Origin: Sulfurospirillum sp. UBA2217
GTDB lineage: Bacteria > Campylobacterota > Campylobacteria > Campylobacterales > Sulfurospirillaceae
Length of the DNA stretch: 64,000 bases
Assembly: GCA_002328495.1 (NCBI GenBank)
Contig: DCUJ01000008.1
Location: 177,973-241,972 of the forward strand
Direction of reading: 5' to 3'
Part shown: positions 33,317-43,051 of the stretch, in pieces
Position numbering within the stretch: position 1 is the stretch's first letter
Layout: every line of letters starts with the position of its first letter
The notes under the pieces: model-generated
What the model was told of the DNA's origin: nothing
The model's input: the letters and a program-made list of their open reading frames with translations, nothing else
Database searches by the model: none
Translations under genes and position numbers: made by a program

Positions 33317-34189
33317 CTATTTTATAAAACGATTTCCATAAAGATTGATGAGTAGCCCTACGATGACTAGGACACCAGCGATGAGTTTCCATATAGGTAA
33401 ACTTTCCCCCAGTAAAAGAGCTGAAGAGCTAAACCCTACGATGGGAATGAGAAGTGTAAATGGTGCAACAACGGTTGCGGGATGACGACTGAGCAGCCAA
33501 CTCCACATGGCAAATCCAAAGAGGGTCACAGGGTAGACAAGGTACGCCAACGCACCTATACTTTTCCAAGAGAGATGCAACAGCGTCTCCACAGACCACA
33601 GATGCGATTCAAGTAGAAAAGAAAGGGCCAATAAAAAAGGCAAAGAAATAAGGCTTCCCCATGTGACGAGGGAGAGCATATCGACACGGCCTATTTTTTT
33701 AGAAACCAAGTTGCCCGCAGCCCAGGATAGGGCAGCGAGTTCGACAAGCAACAATCCCATAAAATTGACATCGCCTCCCGTATTGAAGCCCACATAAGCA
33801 ACACCCACAAACGCAATACTTGCGCCTAAAATTTGGGCTTTACTCATTTTTTCTTTTAAAAATACGACAGCTAAAATCGCTGTAAAAAAGACTTGTGTTT
33901 GGAGCGTTAAAGAGGCAATGCCAGCACTAACTCCTATATACATGCCCGTAAAGAGAAAACAAAAATCCAAAACAATCAAGGTGAGAGCATAGGAAAAAAG
34001 AAGTTTCCACGATGTTTTCGGAGGCTTTAAAAAAAATACCAATGGAAAAGCAGCAAAGAAAAAGCGTAAAAAGGTGAGCAAAATAGGCGGAATTTCCTGT
34101 AAAGCTACTTGGATAATGACAAAATTAAGACCCCATATAATGACGAGTACAAGGGTAATAAGAAGATGATTGAGAGGCATATAAACCAA
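33317..34189 (-). CDS. EamA (DMT superfamily) transporter
   Basis: This 290-residue protein has ten hydrophobic segments arranged as two EamA repeats. The first begins with LVIIWGLNFVIIQVALQEIP. The second starts near LGASIAFVGVAYVG, and VAPFTLLIPIVGFSSSALLL and SLPIWKLIAGVLVIVGLLIN close the protein. DMT carriers typically export metabolites or amino acids; the substrate cannot be assigned. It is convergent with the opgB-like gene (25-base gap) and transcribed alone. Confidence 0.85.
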   Translation of the reverse strand: MVYMPLNHLLITLVLVIIWGLNFVIIQVALQEIPPILLTFLRFFFAAFPLVFFLKPPKTSWKLLFSYALTLIVLDFCFLFTGMYIGVSAGIASLTLQTQVFFTAILAVVFLKEKMSKAQILGASIAFVGVAYVGFNTGGDVNFMGLLLVELAALSWAAGNLVSKKIGRVDMLSLVTWGSLISLPFLLALSFLLESHLWSVETLLHLSWKSIGALAYLVYPVTLFGFAMWSWLLSRHPATVVAPFTLLIPIVGFSSSALLLGESLPIWKLIAGVLVIVGLLINLYGNRFIK

Positions 34190-34305
34190 CTTTTAAAAAA
34201 AGATATTGTATTAGATTTTTTTCATAAGCCCTTGAAAAAAAAGCATTATACTATAACGTTGTGTTTTTGAAAGTCAATCACATGGGTACATGTAACTTTT
34301 TTTCT

Positions 34306-34926
34306 TCATCGGTTATTGAGTGCTAGTTTGATGCCAAATGCAATAAGGGCTATACCTGAAAGTTTAAACGCGAGTGTTCGCGCAAAGGGAAAAGCTTTTA
34401 AGCGACGTGCTACGCCATTTCCCAAAAGCACTAATCCTGCTTGATAGACAAAACTAAGAATCGTTACATGTAACATCATCGCCACTAAGGTTGTGGTGGA
34501 TGATTTTGGTGTTAAAAAGAGTGGAAAAAAGGCTACAAAAAAGAGCATCACTTTTGGGTTGGTAAGGCTGATGGCACATGCTTGGCGTAGATAAATCCAT
34601 CCTGATTGTTTGGGTGCTTCACGGGATGTATCGGTGTTGATTTTTGTTCGCAGTAGACCCATTCCAAGCCAACACAAATATCCTGCACCACAGTATTGCA
34701 CTATTTCAAATAAGAAGGGATTTTGTTGCATCAAGGCAGCAAGCCCTAAAAGAGCGGCTATCATAAAGATAAAATCACCAATAAGTGTACCCATAACAGC
34801 TCCCAGTCCCGCACCAATGCCATTGCATGCGGTGGCATTTAAAATTGCTATCGTTCCAGCCCCTGGAATGAGTTGAAAGACCAACACCGCCATCAAAAAG
34901 CTGGTGTAATGTTCAATACCAAACAT
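34306..34926 (-). CDS. LysE/RhtB family amino-acid exporter
   Basis: This 206-residue protein has six hydrophobic segments. The N-terminal motif FQLIPGAGTIAILNATACNG is a variant of the LysE family PGP signature, with PGA in place of PGP. SLTNPKVMLFFVAFFPLFLT is the usual mid-protein motif. It is a paralogue of the exporter at 1490-2122. The ATG at 34926 is preceded by AAGGAGTTCC. The TTACATGTAA at 34464 encodes LHV in the fifth helix. Confidence 0.85.
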   Translation of the reverse strand: MFGIEHYTSFLMAVLVFQLIPGAGTIAILNATACNGIGAGLGAVMGTLIGDFIFMIAALLGLAALMQQNPFLFEIVQYCGAGYLCWLGMGLLRTKINTDTSREAPKQSGWIYLRQACAISLTNPKVMLFFVAFFPLFLTPKSSTTTLVAMMLHVTILSFVYQAGLVLLGNGVARRLKAFPFARTLAFKLSGIALIAFGIKLALNNR

Positions 34927-34995
34927 AGGAACTCCTTATTATTGATGTGTGCGATTATACTACGTTTAGTCTCTTTTTTATCCTACGATAGAGTG

Positions 34996-35001
34996 TATAA
35001 T
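34996..35001 (+). promoter_or_regulatory. -10 box of the soluble chemoreceptor gene
   Basis: GAGTGTATAATCTTG contains TATAAT, 48 bases before the ATG at 35050. Confidence 0.5.
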
Positions 35002-35049
35002 CTTGCAAAATAATTTTCTTCGGTTTATTTTGTCTAGCAAAGGAAGTCC

Positions 35050-36225
35050 ATGAGCGTTAATTTACTTCTTATTGGAGCCAATGAAGCAACAACACAAGAA
35101 CTCGTCTCTTTGGTGAATGCCACACTCTCTCACACCGCCGTTTATGAAAAGGCTACGTTAGCTAACTATCAAAACTTTAATGCCGATCAGTTTGACCTTA
35201 TTGTTTGTTTTGCCAATCGCTATGATGAAATGGTAAAAAAGTACGGTAAAGAAAAGGTTATCTCTGTGGAGTTTGTTCCTCCTACTGATTTTTTTGTTGC
35301 GGTGAGTCGCATCCCCAGTGGTGAAGAGATTGTTATTTTTAACAACAGCGCCTCAGGTGCCAATGTGATGCTCAAATTTCTTAAATTTTATAAACTTGAA
35401 CATGTCACGTATAAAGTGCTTCCATTTGATGAGTGCAGTGAGCGTGAAACTAAAGAAGTGCTTTCTTTGGCAAAATACATCATTGGAACCGATGGTTATG
35501 TTTCTGAGGGAAAAACACTTTATAGCACATACAATAACGCTTTACGCCCCGATGTTGTCGTTATTCCTAGTCCTCCAAGAACCGCGACCGCCCAGAGTGT
35601 GAGTGGGCTTGCACAAGTGGTTACAGCCATTAACAATGACAAAGCCTTGCAAGAAGCGCGCGATATCTCTAAAAAATTAGCAGAGCAGACCAAAGAGATT
35701 TCACTCATCACGCAAAATGCTTCACAATCTATCGAAGATACAGCCAATACGATTGTTGTGGTCAATAGCAAATTAGCCGCAGAAGTTAAAAATGTTCAAG
35801 TGACCAATGCGATGGCGCAAGAACTCACCAATGCGGTTGAGCAAATTGGTAACATTACGACAGCCATTAAATATATTGCCAGTGAAACCAATCTTTTAGC
35901 CCTCAATGCCACCATCGAAGCCGCACGTGCAGGAGATCATGGGCGTGGGTTTGCGGTTGTGGCAAGTGAAGTGCGCAAACTTTCCGACCAAAGTAACAAA
36001 TCAACGGACAATATTCGCATCTCCATCCAAGAAGTTCAAAAAGTGGTGGGTCAAATCGTCCCCGCATTGCAAAAAACGGTGGATGAAATTATTCGCACGC
36101 AAAGTGAAGTAGAACGCATCAGTATCGCGGCGCAAGAAGAGAGTCGTGCGATGGAAGAGATTATCCAAAAATTAAAAGTGATTGTAGATGTTTCTCAATC
36201 ACTCAATATTGCTGAAAATAAATAG
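35050..36225 (+). CDS. Cytoplasmic methyl-accepting chemotaxis-type receptor with PrpR_N-like sensor
   Basis: This 391-residue protein has no transmembrane segment. The N-terminal 170 residues form an alternating alpha/beta domain (FDLIVCFANRYDEMVKKYGK, ISVEFVPPTDFFVAVSRI, EEIVIFNNSASGAN). They resemble the PrpR_N sensor fold of propionate-type regulators; this is an impression, not a firm match. The C-terminal half is an MCP signalling coiled coil with the hairpin tip ASETNLLALNATIEAARAGD then HGRGFAVVASEVRKL. It should couple to CheW/CheA in the cytoplasm and sense an internal metabolite. The ribosome site is AAAGGAAG. It is transcribed alone. Confidence 0.8.
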   Translation: MSVNLLLIGANEATTQELVSLVNATLSHTAVYEKATLANYQNFNADQFDLIVCFANRYDEMVKKYGKEKVISVEFVPPTDFFVAVSRIPSGEEIVIFNNSASGANVMLKFLKFYKLEHVTYKVLPFDECSERETKEVLSLAKYIIGTDGYVSEGKTLYSTYNNALRPDVVVIPSPPRTATAQSVSGLAQVVTAINNDKALQEARDISKKLAEQTKEISLITQNASQSIEDTANTIVVVNSKLAAEVKNVQVTNAMAQELTNAVEQIGNITTAIKYIASETNLLALNATIEAARAGDHGRGFAVVASEVRKLSDQSNKSTDNIRISIQEVQKVVGQIVPALQKTVDEIIRTQSEVERISIAAQEESRAMEEIIQKLKVIVDVSQSLNIAENK

Positions 36226-36345
36226 AGAATTAACTCTATTTATTTTCAAAAAAATCATATTGTTTTAGTTCATTCTTTCTTTTAGTCTCCCCTTACTAAA
36301 GTTTTGCTACCATATAGGCATGTTATAACACACTAGGAACTTTAC

Positions 36346-39300
36346 TTGTCAACACTTCACACACTTATCAAAGAGAAAATTTTAATCATCGACGGTGCGA
36401 TGGGCACGCAGATTCAAGCCCTTCATATTACCCCTGAGCAATGGGCAGGTAAAGAGGGCTGTAACGAGCTTTTGAACCTTACATGTAAGGATGAAATTTC
36501 AAAAATTCATCGTGGCTACCTCTTAGCAGGAGCGGACATCATCAAGACCAACACCTTTGGCGCATTGCCGTGGGTTTTGGAGGATTATGGCATTGGGGAG
36601 CAAACCTATGAGCTTGCCCGTGCGGGTGTGGCTATCGTCAAAGAGGCGTGCTTGGAGTTTTCAACAGAGCAAAAACCACGCTTTTGTGCCGCCGCTTTTG
36701 GACCTGGAACGAAACTTCCATCCTTAGGGCACATCGGTTATGATGAAATGTACGAGGGATACAGAGTCGCCGCACAAGGTGCAATGGATGGGGGGTGTGA
36801 CCTTTTTCTCATCGAAACGGCGCAAGACCCTCTTCAAATCAAAGCCGCTTTACACGCTATACAAGACGTTCAAACATCTTTACATGTAAAGCTTCCTGTG
36901 ATGGTTTCAGTCACCATTGAGCTGAGTGGGTCGATGCTTATTGGAACGGACGCAAGCACGATTGCCGCTATTTTAGAACCGTTTGAACTTTTAAGCCTTG
37001 GCTTCAACTGCGGTACAGGGCCTGAACAAGTGGAAAAGCATGTCAAGACACTTAGCGCCGTTTGGGATAGACCCATCAGCGTTCACGCCAATGCAGGGCT
37101 TCCACAAAACAGGGGCGGTTATACGTTTTACCCGATGGGACCTCGTGAATTTGCAGAGCTTCAAGAGAAATTTACGGAAATTCCAGGTGTGGCGGTGCTG
37201 GGTGGATGTTGCGGTACAACGCCTCAGCATATTTTAGAGCTTGCTAAGCGTGTGGAGGGGAAAAAACCACTTCCTCCCAAAGGTGAAATGCCCCGCTCCA
37301 TTGCTTCACTCTTTGAAACAAGAAGCCTCAAACAAGACCCAGCCCCGTTTTTAATAGGTGAGCGAAGCAATGCCACAGGCTCTAAAGCCTTTCGTGACTT
37401 ACTCTTAGCGGAGGATTACGATGGCACGCTCAGTGTTGCCCAACAACAAGTCAGAAGCGGAGCGCACGGCATTGATGTGAGTGTGGGATTTGCAGGACGG
37501 GATGAGGAGAAAGACACCAAAGAGGTCATAGGGCGTTATGCGCAAAAGATAGCTCTGCCTCTCATGGTCGATACCACGCAAGTCAAATCCCTAGACGTGG
37601 CGCTCAAAATGGTGGGTGGAAGACCTATCATTAACTCCGTGAACCTTGAAGATGGCATGGAAAAGTTCGATAAAGTCTGCTCTTTAGCCAAGCGTTTTGG
37701 GTGTGCGTTGGTGTGTTTGACCATTGATGAAAAAGGGATGGCAAAGAGCAAAGCGGAAAAGGTAGCGATTGCGGAGCGTATTTTTCAGCTTGCGACTAAA
37801 AACCACGCTCTTAATGCGGGCGATTTGGTCTTTGACTTGCTTACATTTACCGTGGGAAGTGGCGACGCTGAGTACCATACTGCTGCCATTGAGACCATCG
37901 AGGCGATTCGTGAGTTTCATCTCATGCACCCAGAAGTTGGCTTTGTGTTGGGCATCTCTAACATTTCCTTTGGTTTAGCTAAACACGCCCGTGAATACCT
38001 AAACTCCGTCTTCTTGCACCACTGTGTGGAAGCAGGTTTAAGCATGGCGATCGTGAATGTTAAAAACACGCTTCCGATGCACAAAATCAGCGACGTGGAT
38101 AAAAAAGTGTGCGAAGACTTGCTTTTTAATCGCCGAGTTGAGGGCGACCCTCTCTTTAAATTTATCTCCCATTTTGAGGGCGTGGTAGAGAACAAAGACG
38201 AGAGCGATGCGGCGTATCTTGCGATGAGTACGAAAGAGAAACTATCGACGCTTCTTATTGATGGCGATAAAGAGCGCATGTTAGCTCTTTTACCCACCGC
38301 AAAAGAGGAGATAGCCGCTGAAATTATCGTCAATGAAATCCTCATCGATGCGATGAAAGTGGTCGGAGAGCTTTTTGGCAGTGGAAAGATGCAACTACCT
38401 TTTGTGCTTCAATCGGCTGAGGTGATGAAAGCCTCTGTGGATTATTTGCAACCTTTTTTACCCAAAACAGAAAAAAGTACAACGACCACGTTGATTATTG
38501 GAACCGTGAAGGGCGATGTGCACGATGTGGGGAAAAACCTTGTGGACATCATTTTAAGCAACAACGGTTTTAAAGTTATCAACATTGGCATCAAAGCGGA
38601 CTTAGAGCAGTTCTTGGAAGCACTCAAAGAGCATAAAGCCGATGCCATCGGTATGAGCGGACTTTTGGTAAAATCGACCAACGTGATGAAAGAGAACCTA
38701 GAAGCGATGCAGAAGATGGGCATTAATATTCCTGTGATTTTGGGCGGTGCGGCATTGACCGATAACTTTGTGGAAGATTTTTGCCGTCCGATTTATGAGG
38801 GACCTATTTTTTACTGTAAAGATGCGTTTGAGGGCATAACGGCGATGAGTCGCATCGAGGCAAAGGACTTTAACACCGACTTTGGGCGTAAAGTTTTGGA
38901 AAATGCGGTGATGAAAGCCAGTAAGGAAACAAAAGAAATACCACCGTTTTGCGAGCTTAAAATGCCAAGCCGTGAGGTCAAAATCCCCACACCACCATTT
39001 TGGGGCAGACGTGTTTTAAAAACCGACGTGAAAGAGTTGGCGTACTCGTGGATCAACCACAAAATCCTTTTTGCACAACGTTGGGGGTACAGCGGAAAAG
39101 GGCAAAGCAAAGAAGAGAAACAAAAACAGCTTGATGAGGTGCTTTACCCAACCTATGAGCGGGTTAAGGCGGACATCGAGCGACTAGGGTTGTTTGAGCC
39201 GACCATCATTTATGGCTATTACCCCGCACGTTCGCATGAAAATATGCTTTATTTGTTTGATGAGAACGAGGGGTATTTTAGTGAAGAGCAGGTGTGTCGT

Positions 39301-39816
39301 GAGAGCATCGAGCTTGCTTCCAAGCGTGCCATCAAAACCTTTGATTTTCCTCGTCAAAACAGAGTGCCGTACCGAAGTTTGAGTGATTTTATCCATCCAG
39401 AGCGCCATGATGTTTTGGCGTTAACGTGTGTCAGCGCAGGGGCGAAATTTTCAGCGTACGAGAAAGAGCTTTACGATGCGGGCAATTTTACCGAGTACTT
39501 TTTCGTGCACGGTTTGGGCGTGGAGTTAGCAGAAGCCTTAGCGGAGATTGTCCATAAACAGATACGTTTGGATTTGGGTATTGCGGAACATGAAGGGCAT
39601 AGCTTGAGAGATGTGCAGATGAAGCGTTATCATGGGTGTCGCTACTCATTTGGCTACCCTGCGTGTCCAAATCTGGAAGATACCAAAGTGATTTTTGAGC
39701 TTTTAAAGCCCGAAGAGTTTGGCATAGAACTTAGCGAGACATTTCAAATTCACCCCGAGCAAAGTACCACGGCAATCGTGATGCACCATAAGGAAGCGTT
39801 ATATTTTAATGTCTGA
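36346..39816 (+). CDS. metH: Cobalamin-dependent methionine synthase
   Basis: MetH (1156 residues) methylates homocysteine using methyl-THF and cobalamin. All four modules are present. Homocysteine domain (about 1-330): DGAMGTQIQ and the zinc motif LGGCCGTTPQH. Pterin domain (about 345-610): IGERSNATGSKAF. B12 domain (about 620-870): GTVKGDVHDVGKNLVDIIL, with the cobalt-ligand DxHxxG. AdoMet reactivation domain (about 900-1156): SFGYPACPNLEDT. The start is a TTG at 36346 behind AGGAAC; no better ATG precedes the conserved N-terminus. Two TTACATGTAA copies lie in the first domain (36479 and 36880). Confidence 0.96.
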   Translation: MSTLHTLIKEKILIIDGAMGTQIQALHITPEQWAGKEGCNELLNLTCKDEISKIHRGYLLAGADIIKTNTFGALPWVLEDYGIGEQTYELARAGVAIVKEACLEFSTEQKPRFCAAAFGPGTKLPSLGHIGYDEMYEGYRVAAQGAMDGGCDLFLIETAQDPLQIKAALHAIQDVQTSLHVKLPVMVSVTIELSGSMLIGTDASTIAAILEPFELLSLGFNCGTGPEQVEKHVKTLSAVWDRPISVHANAGLPQNRGGYTFYPMGPREFAELQEKFTEIPGVAVLGGCCGTTPQHILELAKRVEGKKPLPPKGEMPRSIASLFETRSLKQDPAPFLIGERSNATGSKAFRDLLLAEDYDGTLSVAQQQVRSGAHGIDVSVGFAGRDEEKDTKEVIGRYAQKIALPLMVDTTQVKSLDVALKMVGGRPIINSVNLEDGMEKFDKVCSLAKRFGCALVCLTIDEKGMAKSKAEKVAIAERIFQLATKNHALNAGDLVFDLLTFTVGSGDAEYHTAAIETIEAIREFHLMHPEVGFVLGISNISFGLAKHAREYLNSVFLHHCVEAGLSMAIVNVKNTLPMHKISDVDKKVCEDLLFNRRVEGDPLFKFISHFEGVVENKDESDAAYLAMSTKEKLSTLLIDGDKERMLALLPTAKEEIAAEIIVNEILIDAMKVVGELFGSGKMQLPFVLQSAEVMKASVDYLQPFLPKTEKSTTTTLIIGTVKGDVHDVGKNLVDIILSNNGFKVINIGIKADLEQFLEALKEHKADAIGMSGLLVKSTNVMKENLEAMQKMGINIPVILGGAALTDNFVEDFCRPIYEGPIFYCKDAFEGITAMSRIEAKDFNTDFGRKVLENAVMKASKETKEIPPFCELKMPSREVKIPTPPFWGRRVLKTDVKELAYSWINHKILFAQRWGYSGKGQSKEEKQKQLDEVLYPTYERVKADIERLGLFEPTIIYGYYPARSHENMLYLFDENEGYFSEEQVCRESIELASKRAIKTFDFPRQNRVPYRSLSDFIHPERHDVLALTCVSAGAKFSAYEKELYDAGNFTEYFFVHGLGVELAEALAEIVHKQIRLDLGIAEHEGHSLRDVQMKRYHGCRYSFGYPACPNLEDTKVIFELLKPEEFGIELSETFQIHPEQSTTAIVMHHKEALYFNV

Positions 39817-39818
39817 TG

Positions 39819-39824
39819 TATAAT
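39819..39824 (+). promoter_or_regulatory. -10 box of the alpha/beta hydrolase gene
   Basis: CTGATGTATAATGCCC contains TATAAT, starting three bases after the metH stop and 22 bases before the ATG at 39847. Confidence 0.5.
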
Positions 39825-39846
39825 GCCCTTATATAAAGGATACATT

Positions 39847-40635
39847 ATGAAAAAAACAGTGGGTGGGTTATCGGTTTTATTGGAGGGCAATCAAAAGAAA
39901 AAAGCTATGATTTTTATCCATGGCTTTCCGTATGACCATACGATGTGGCAAGCGCAGATTGAGGCGTTTAGTGAAGATTTTTACTGTGTGGCGTACGATG
40001 TTAAGGGGCTTGGGAGCTCATGCGTGGGTGATGGGCAGTTTACGATGGAGTCCTTTGTCGATGACTTGGAGATGCTTTTACGTGAATTGCAATTAGAAAG
40101 TCCTATCGTGTGTGGTTTTTCGATGGGTGGCTACATCGCCTTGCGTGCTATGGAGCGTATGGAGGAGAAATTTTCAGCGCTTATCTTGTGCGACACAACC
40201 TCCAAAGCGGACTCCAATGAGCGCAAGCTTGAGAGAGCTGATGTGATTCGTCGCATCAATGCGCAAGGACTCAACATCTTTACCAAAAGTTTTGTGACAA
40301 ATTGTTATGGTGAATGGTACAAAAAAGAGCATAAAGAAGCGCTCAAAAAACGCATCGCCAAGTCCACATCGTTTAATTCCATCGGGGTGAAAGGCTCTAT
40401 CTTTGCGATGCTTAGCCGTACCGACACCACCGAATATTTAGAAAAAATAGCCGTACCAACGTTGTTACTGTGCGGTGAACACGATACGATAACGCCTCCT
40501 TCTGTCATGAGAGAGATGGCAAAACAGATAAAAAACGCAACCTTTACGCTCATCTCTAAGAGCGGACACATGAGCGTCATCGAAAACCCAACAGAAGCCA
40601 ATCACGCCATTAAAACATTTCTAGCGACCTTTTAA
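39847..40635 (+). CDS. Alpha/beta hydrolase
   Basis: This 262-residue protein has the canonical fold. The oxyanion motif is MIFIHGFPYDHTMWQ, the nucleophile elbow is VCGFSMGGYIALRA (GxSxG), the acid is in LLLCGEHDTITPP, and the histidine is in SKSGHMSVIENP. The substrate is unknown; such proteins are often esterases, haloperoxidase-like or ring-opening lactonases. I chose the ATG at 39847 behind AAAGGATAC; the in-frame ATG at 39823 sits inside the promoter -10. The sirtuin gene follows after six bases, probably on the same mRNA. Confidence 0.85.
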   Translation: MKKTVGGLSVLLEGNQKKKAMIFIHGFPYDHTMWQAQIEAFSEDFYCVAYDVKGLGSSCVGDGQFTMESFVDDLEMLLRELQLESPIVCGFSMGGYIALRAMERMEEKFSALILCDTTSKADSNERKLERADVIRRINAQGLNIFTKSFVTNCYGEWYKKEHKEALKKRIAKSTSFNSIGVKGSIFAMLSRTDTTEYLEKIAVPTLLLCGEHDTITPPSVMREMAKQIKNATFTLISKSGHMSVIENPTEANHAIKTFLATF

Positions 40636-40641
40636 GGGCAG

Positions 40642-41340
40642 ATGATGGCAAAAGTGGTCATTTTCTCAGGAGCAGGCATCAGTGTGGAAAGTGGGCTCTC
40701 CACCTTTCGTGATACGGATGGGCTTTGGGAAAAGTACCGCATCGAGGAGATTTGTCAGGCGGGGTGTTTAAGTTGGAACCGTGAAAACACCTTGGCATTT
40801 TACGATGCCAGACGTGAGCAACTAAGCTCCGTTTCTCCCAATACCGCCCACTACGCTCTCTCTAAACTTCAAGAACGCTACCCAAATGACATCGCCATCA
40901 TCACCCAAAATGTGGACGACCTTTTCGAGCGAGCAGGCTGCAAAGAGGTCTTGCATTTGCATGGTTTTTTACCTCGTCTTCGCTGTGAACAGTGCGACGC
41001 AACCCATCTCATCGGCTATACCAAACAAGAGCGAACCTTTACATGTAAAGCATGCGGCGGCTCCTATCGCCCCGACATCGTCTTCTTTGGCGAGAGTGCG
41101 CCCATGTACGAACACCTCTACGAAGCGATGGAGGATTGTGAGTTTTTAGTCATTATCGGCTCAAGCGGAAACGTCGTTGCGATGGATCATTTTGCTTTAC
41201 ATGTAAAGGTTTCTATACTCAATAATTTGGAGCGAAGTGATGCGATAAATGAGAGGGTTTATACGAAAGTGTTGTATAAAAAGGCTACTGAGGCGGTGGA
41301 GGAAATAGTGGGGGATGTGGAGATGTTTTTACATAGGTAA
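40642..41340 (+). CDS. cobB: NAD-dependent protein deacylase, sirtuin class III type
   Basis: This 232-residue Sir2 protein removes acyl groups from lysines using NAD. Motifs: KVVIFSGAGISVESGLSTFR, the ITQNVDDLFERAG ribose site, the catalytic His in LHLHGFLPRLRC, and a Cys4 zinc ribbon CEQC...CKAC. DIVFFGESAP and VIIGSSGNVV complete the NAD pocket. AFYDARREQL carries the Y-x-x-R pair that favours succinyl/malonyl-lysine. One zinc cysteine is encoded within a TTACATGTAA copy (41039); a second copy is at 41197. The start is the first of two adjacent ATGs (40642 or 40645). Confidence 0.92.
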   Translation: MMAKVVIFSGAGISVESGLSTFRDTDGLWEKYRIEEICQAGCLSWNRENTLAFYDARREQLSSVSPNTAHYALSKLQERYPNDIAIITQNVDDLFERAGCKEVLHLHGFLPRLRCEQCDATHLIGYTKQERTFTCKACGGSYRPDIVFFGESAPMYEHLYEAMEDCEFLVIIGSSGNVVAMDHFALHVKVSILNNLERSDAINERVYTKVLYKKATEAVEEIVGDVEMFLHR

Positions 41341-41402
41341 TAATATTTTTGCTACAATTGGAGATAGATATTTTATTTTAGAATCTTGAATTTGGAGAAA
41401 TT

Positions 41403-42986
41403 ATGGAAGAAATTATCAAAGAAGTTTTAAATCTATTATTCAAGAATATAGGTTGGTTTATTTTATTAATATTCATAATTACACAACAAAAAGCAATTGG
41501 AAATTTAATTTCAAGATTAACAAATTTCACATACAAACAAGATGAAAAGAGTAAAGAGATAAAATTTGATGCAAAAGAAGTAAGTCAAGTTTCTGCTAAT
41601 GAAAGAGGCTTATCCTTAGTTGCGGATTCACTACCTCAAGATGTAAAAGATGAAATCATTGAAGAAGAAAAGAAAAAAATAGAAGAGACTGACTTTTTTA
41701 AAGTAGTATTAGGTGCTTTCTGGAAAAATGAGAGTACTGATGAAATTAAAAGAAAGTTTGAAGAATATTCAAGACAAGAAGAGGACAAAGATTTATTCAA
41801 AAAAAATCACAGTATTTTTCTTTATTTCTTATTTAAAGAAAAACAAGATTTAACTGCTATTGATAAATTAACAACTTTGCTTGATACCTGTGATAACGAT
41901 CAAAATAAATATTATGTATATGATTGGTTAACCCTTTGTTATAAAAACCTATCAGATACTGATATGGAAACTACATTATGGCATAAGGCTGTTGATAGTT
42001 TTACCAATCAACACTTAAAAACAAAAGCAATCATATCATTATCAGATGTTATGGGAAGAGATGGCAAGTCAGTCGAAGCAAAAAGACTACTCGTCAATAG
42101 ATTAGAAGAAGTATCTACAAAAGAAGATAAATTTGAAGTATATCAGGGATTATCTAATGTTGAACAACTTTTAGGGAATAATGAACTGGCAATATTTTGT
42201 AAAGATAAATCGTTAGAATATAGTGTAGGGAATGACGATAAATTATTTGATACAGCATATATGGCAAGCCAAGAAAAGATAAGTGGTATTTCAATTATAA
42301 ATTATAGTAAATTATTATGTTTGAATGAGAAGCATGCGATGGCATTAAATAATATTGGCGTTGAAGCAGCAGAATTGAAATTAAAGAGTAAAGCAGTAGA
42401 AAATTATACTAAAGCTTCAAATCTAAATAATACATTGGCTATGTCTAATAAAGCTAATTTATTATTAGATGCAGGGTTTATTGAAGGGGCTAGAGAAATT
42501 GCAAAAAATGCACAAACACTTGAAAATCCACATAAAAATATTTATTCGCTTTTAAGTCGAATCGACACAGTAAAAGAAAATGAAGATAAAGCTTGGAATG
42601 AAATTATAGAACAATCAAGGACATATCAAAAAAATATCAGAAATTATATATCTGCATATTATTGTAAATCGTTAGATGTGTATGTCGGAAAATGGCAAAC
42701 AAAAGATAATCAAGTTACTGAATTTTCTATGAATGACCAGAAATATGAAGCTTCTTGGGAATCTAAAGATTATAAGTATCAAATAATTGGTGAATTTACA
42801 AATTCAAGCTTTATAGGCATGTATAAAATAATTTCTATGAGAGAAAAACCTTCAAATAGTCTACTTTTATTACCAATGGACGAAGATATAGCATGTTTTG
42901 GATATTTGTCTGATGATAGAAAGAAGATATGCTTTTTTGCTAAAGAGTATAGGAAAAAATTTGATTTAGTTCTATCAAGAATATAA
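41403..42986 (+). CDS. Membrane-anchored TPR-rich hypothetical protein, probably acquired
   Basis: This 527-residue protein has one N-terminal TM segment (NIGWFILLIFIITQQ, about 15-30) and a charged linker. Several TPR-like helical repeats follow (about 150-420), including EKHAMALNNIGVEAAELKLK then SKAVENYTKA. A beta-rich C-terminal domain (about 430-527, VYVGKWQTKDNQVTEF, YKYQIIGEFTNSSFIGMYKI) closes it. I do not recognise the whole. The gene is far more AT-rich than its neighbours and lies beside an MntA/HepT pair. Ribosome site TTGGAGAAA; a GCTACAAT -10-like box lies at 41351-41358. A defence or sensory role is possible but unproven. Confidence 0.6.
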   Translation: MEEIIKEVLNLLFKNIGWFILLIFIITQQKAIGNLISRLTNFTYKQDEKSKEIKFDAKEVSQVSANERGLSLVADSLPQDVKDEIIEEEKKKIEETDFFKVVLGAFWKNESTDEIKRKFEEYSRQEEDKDLFKKNHSIFLYFLFKEKQDLTAIDKLTTLLDTCDNDQNKYYVYDWLTLCYKNLSDTDMETTLWHKAVDSFTNQHLKTKAIISLSDVMGRDGKSVEAKRLLVNRLEEVSTKEDKFEVYQGLSNVEQLLGNNELAIFCKDKSLEYSVGNDDKLFDTAYMASQEKISGISIINYSKLLCLNEKHAMALNNIGVEAAELKLKSKAVENYTKASNLNNTLAMSNKANLLLDAGFIEGAREIAKNAQTLENPHKNIYSLLSRIDTVKENEDKAWNEIIEQSRTYQKNIRNYISAYYCKSLDVYVGKWQTKDNQVTEFSMNDQKYEASWESKDYKYQIIGEFTNSSFIGMYKIISMREKPSNSLLLLPMDEDIACFGYLSDDRKKICFFAKEYRKKFDLVLSRI

Positions 42987-43022
42987 ACATGACAAATTGA
43001 GATACTAAAAATTCAACTATGT

Positions 43023-43028
43023 TATAAT
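43023..43028 (+). promoter_or_regulatory. -10 box of the mntA-hepT operon
   Basis: CTATGTTATAATCAC contains TATAAT, 23 bases before the mntA ATG at 43052. TTGAGA at 42997-43002 is a possible -35 with a long (20-base) spacer. Confidence 0.5.
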
Positions 43029-43051
43029 CACATCAAACCAAAGGAGGATGG

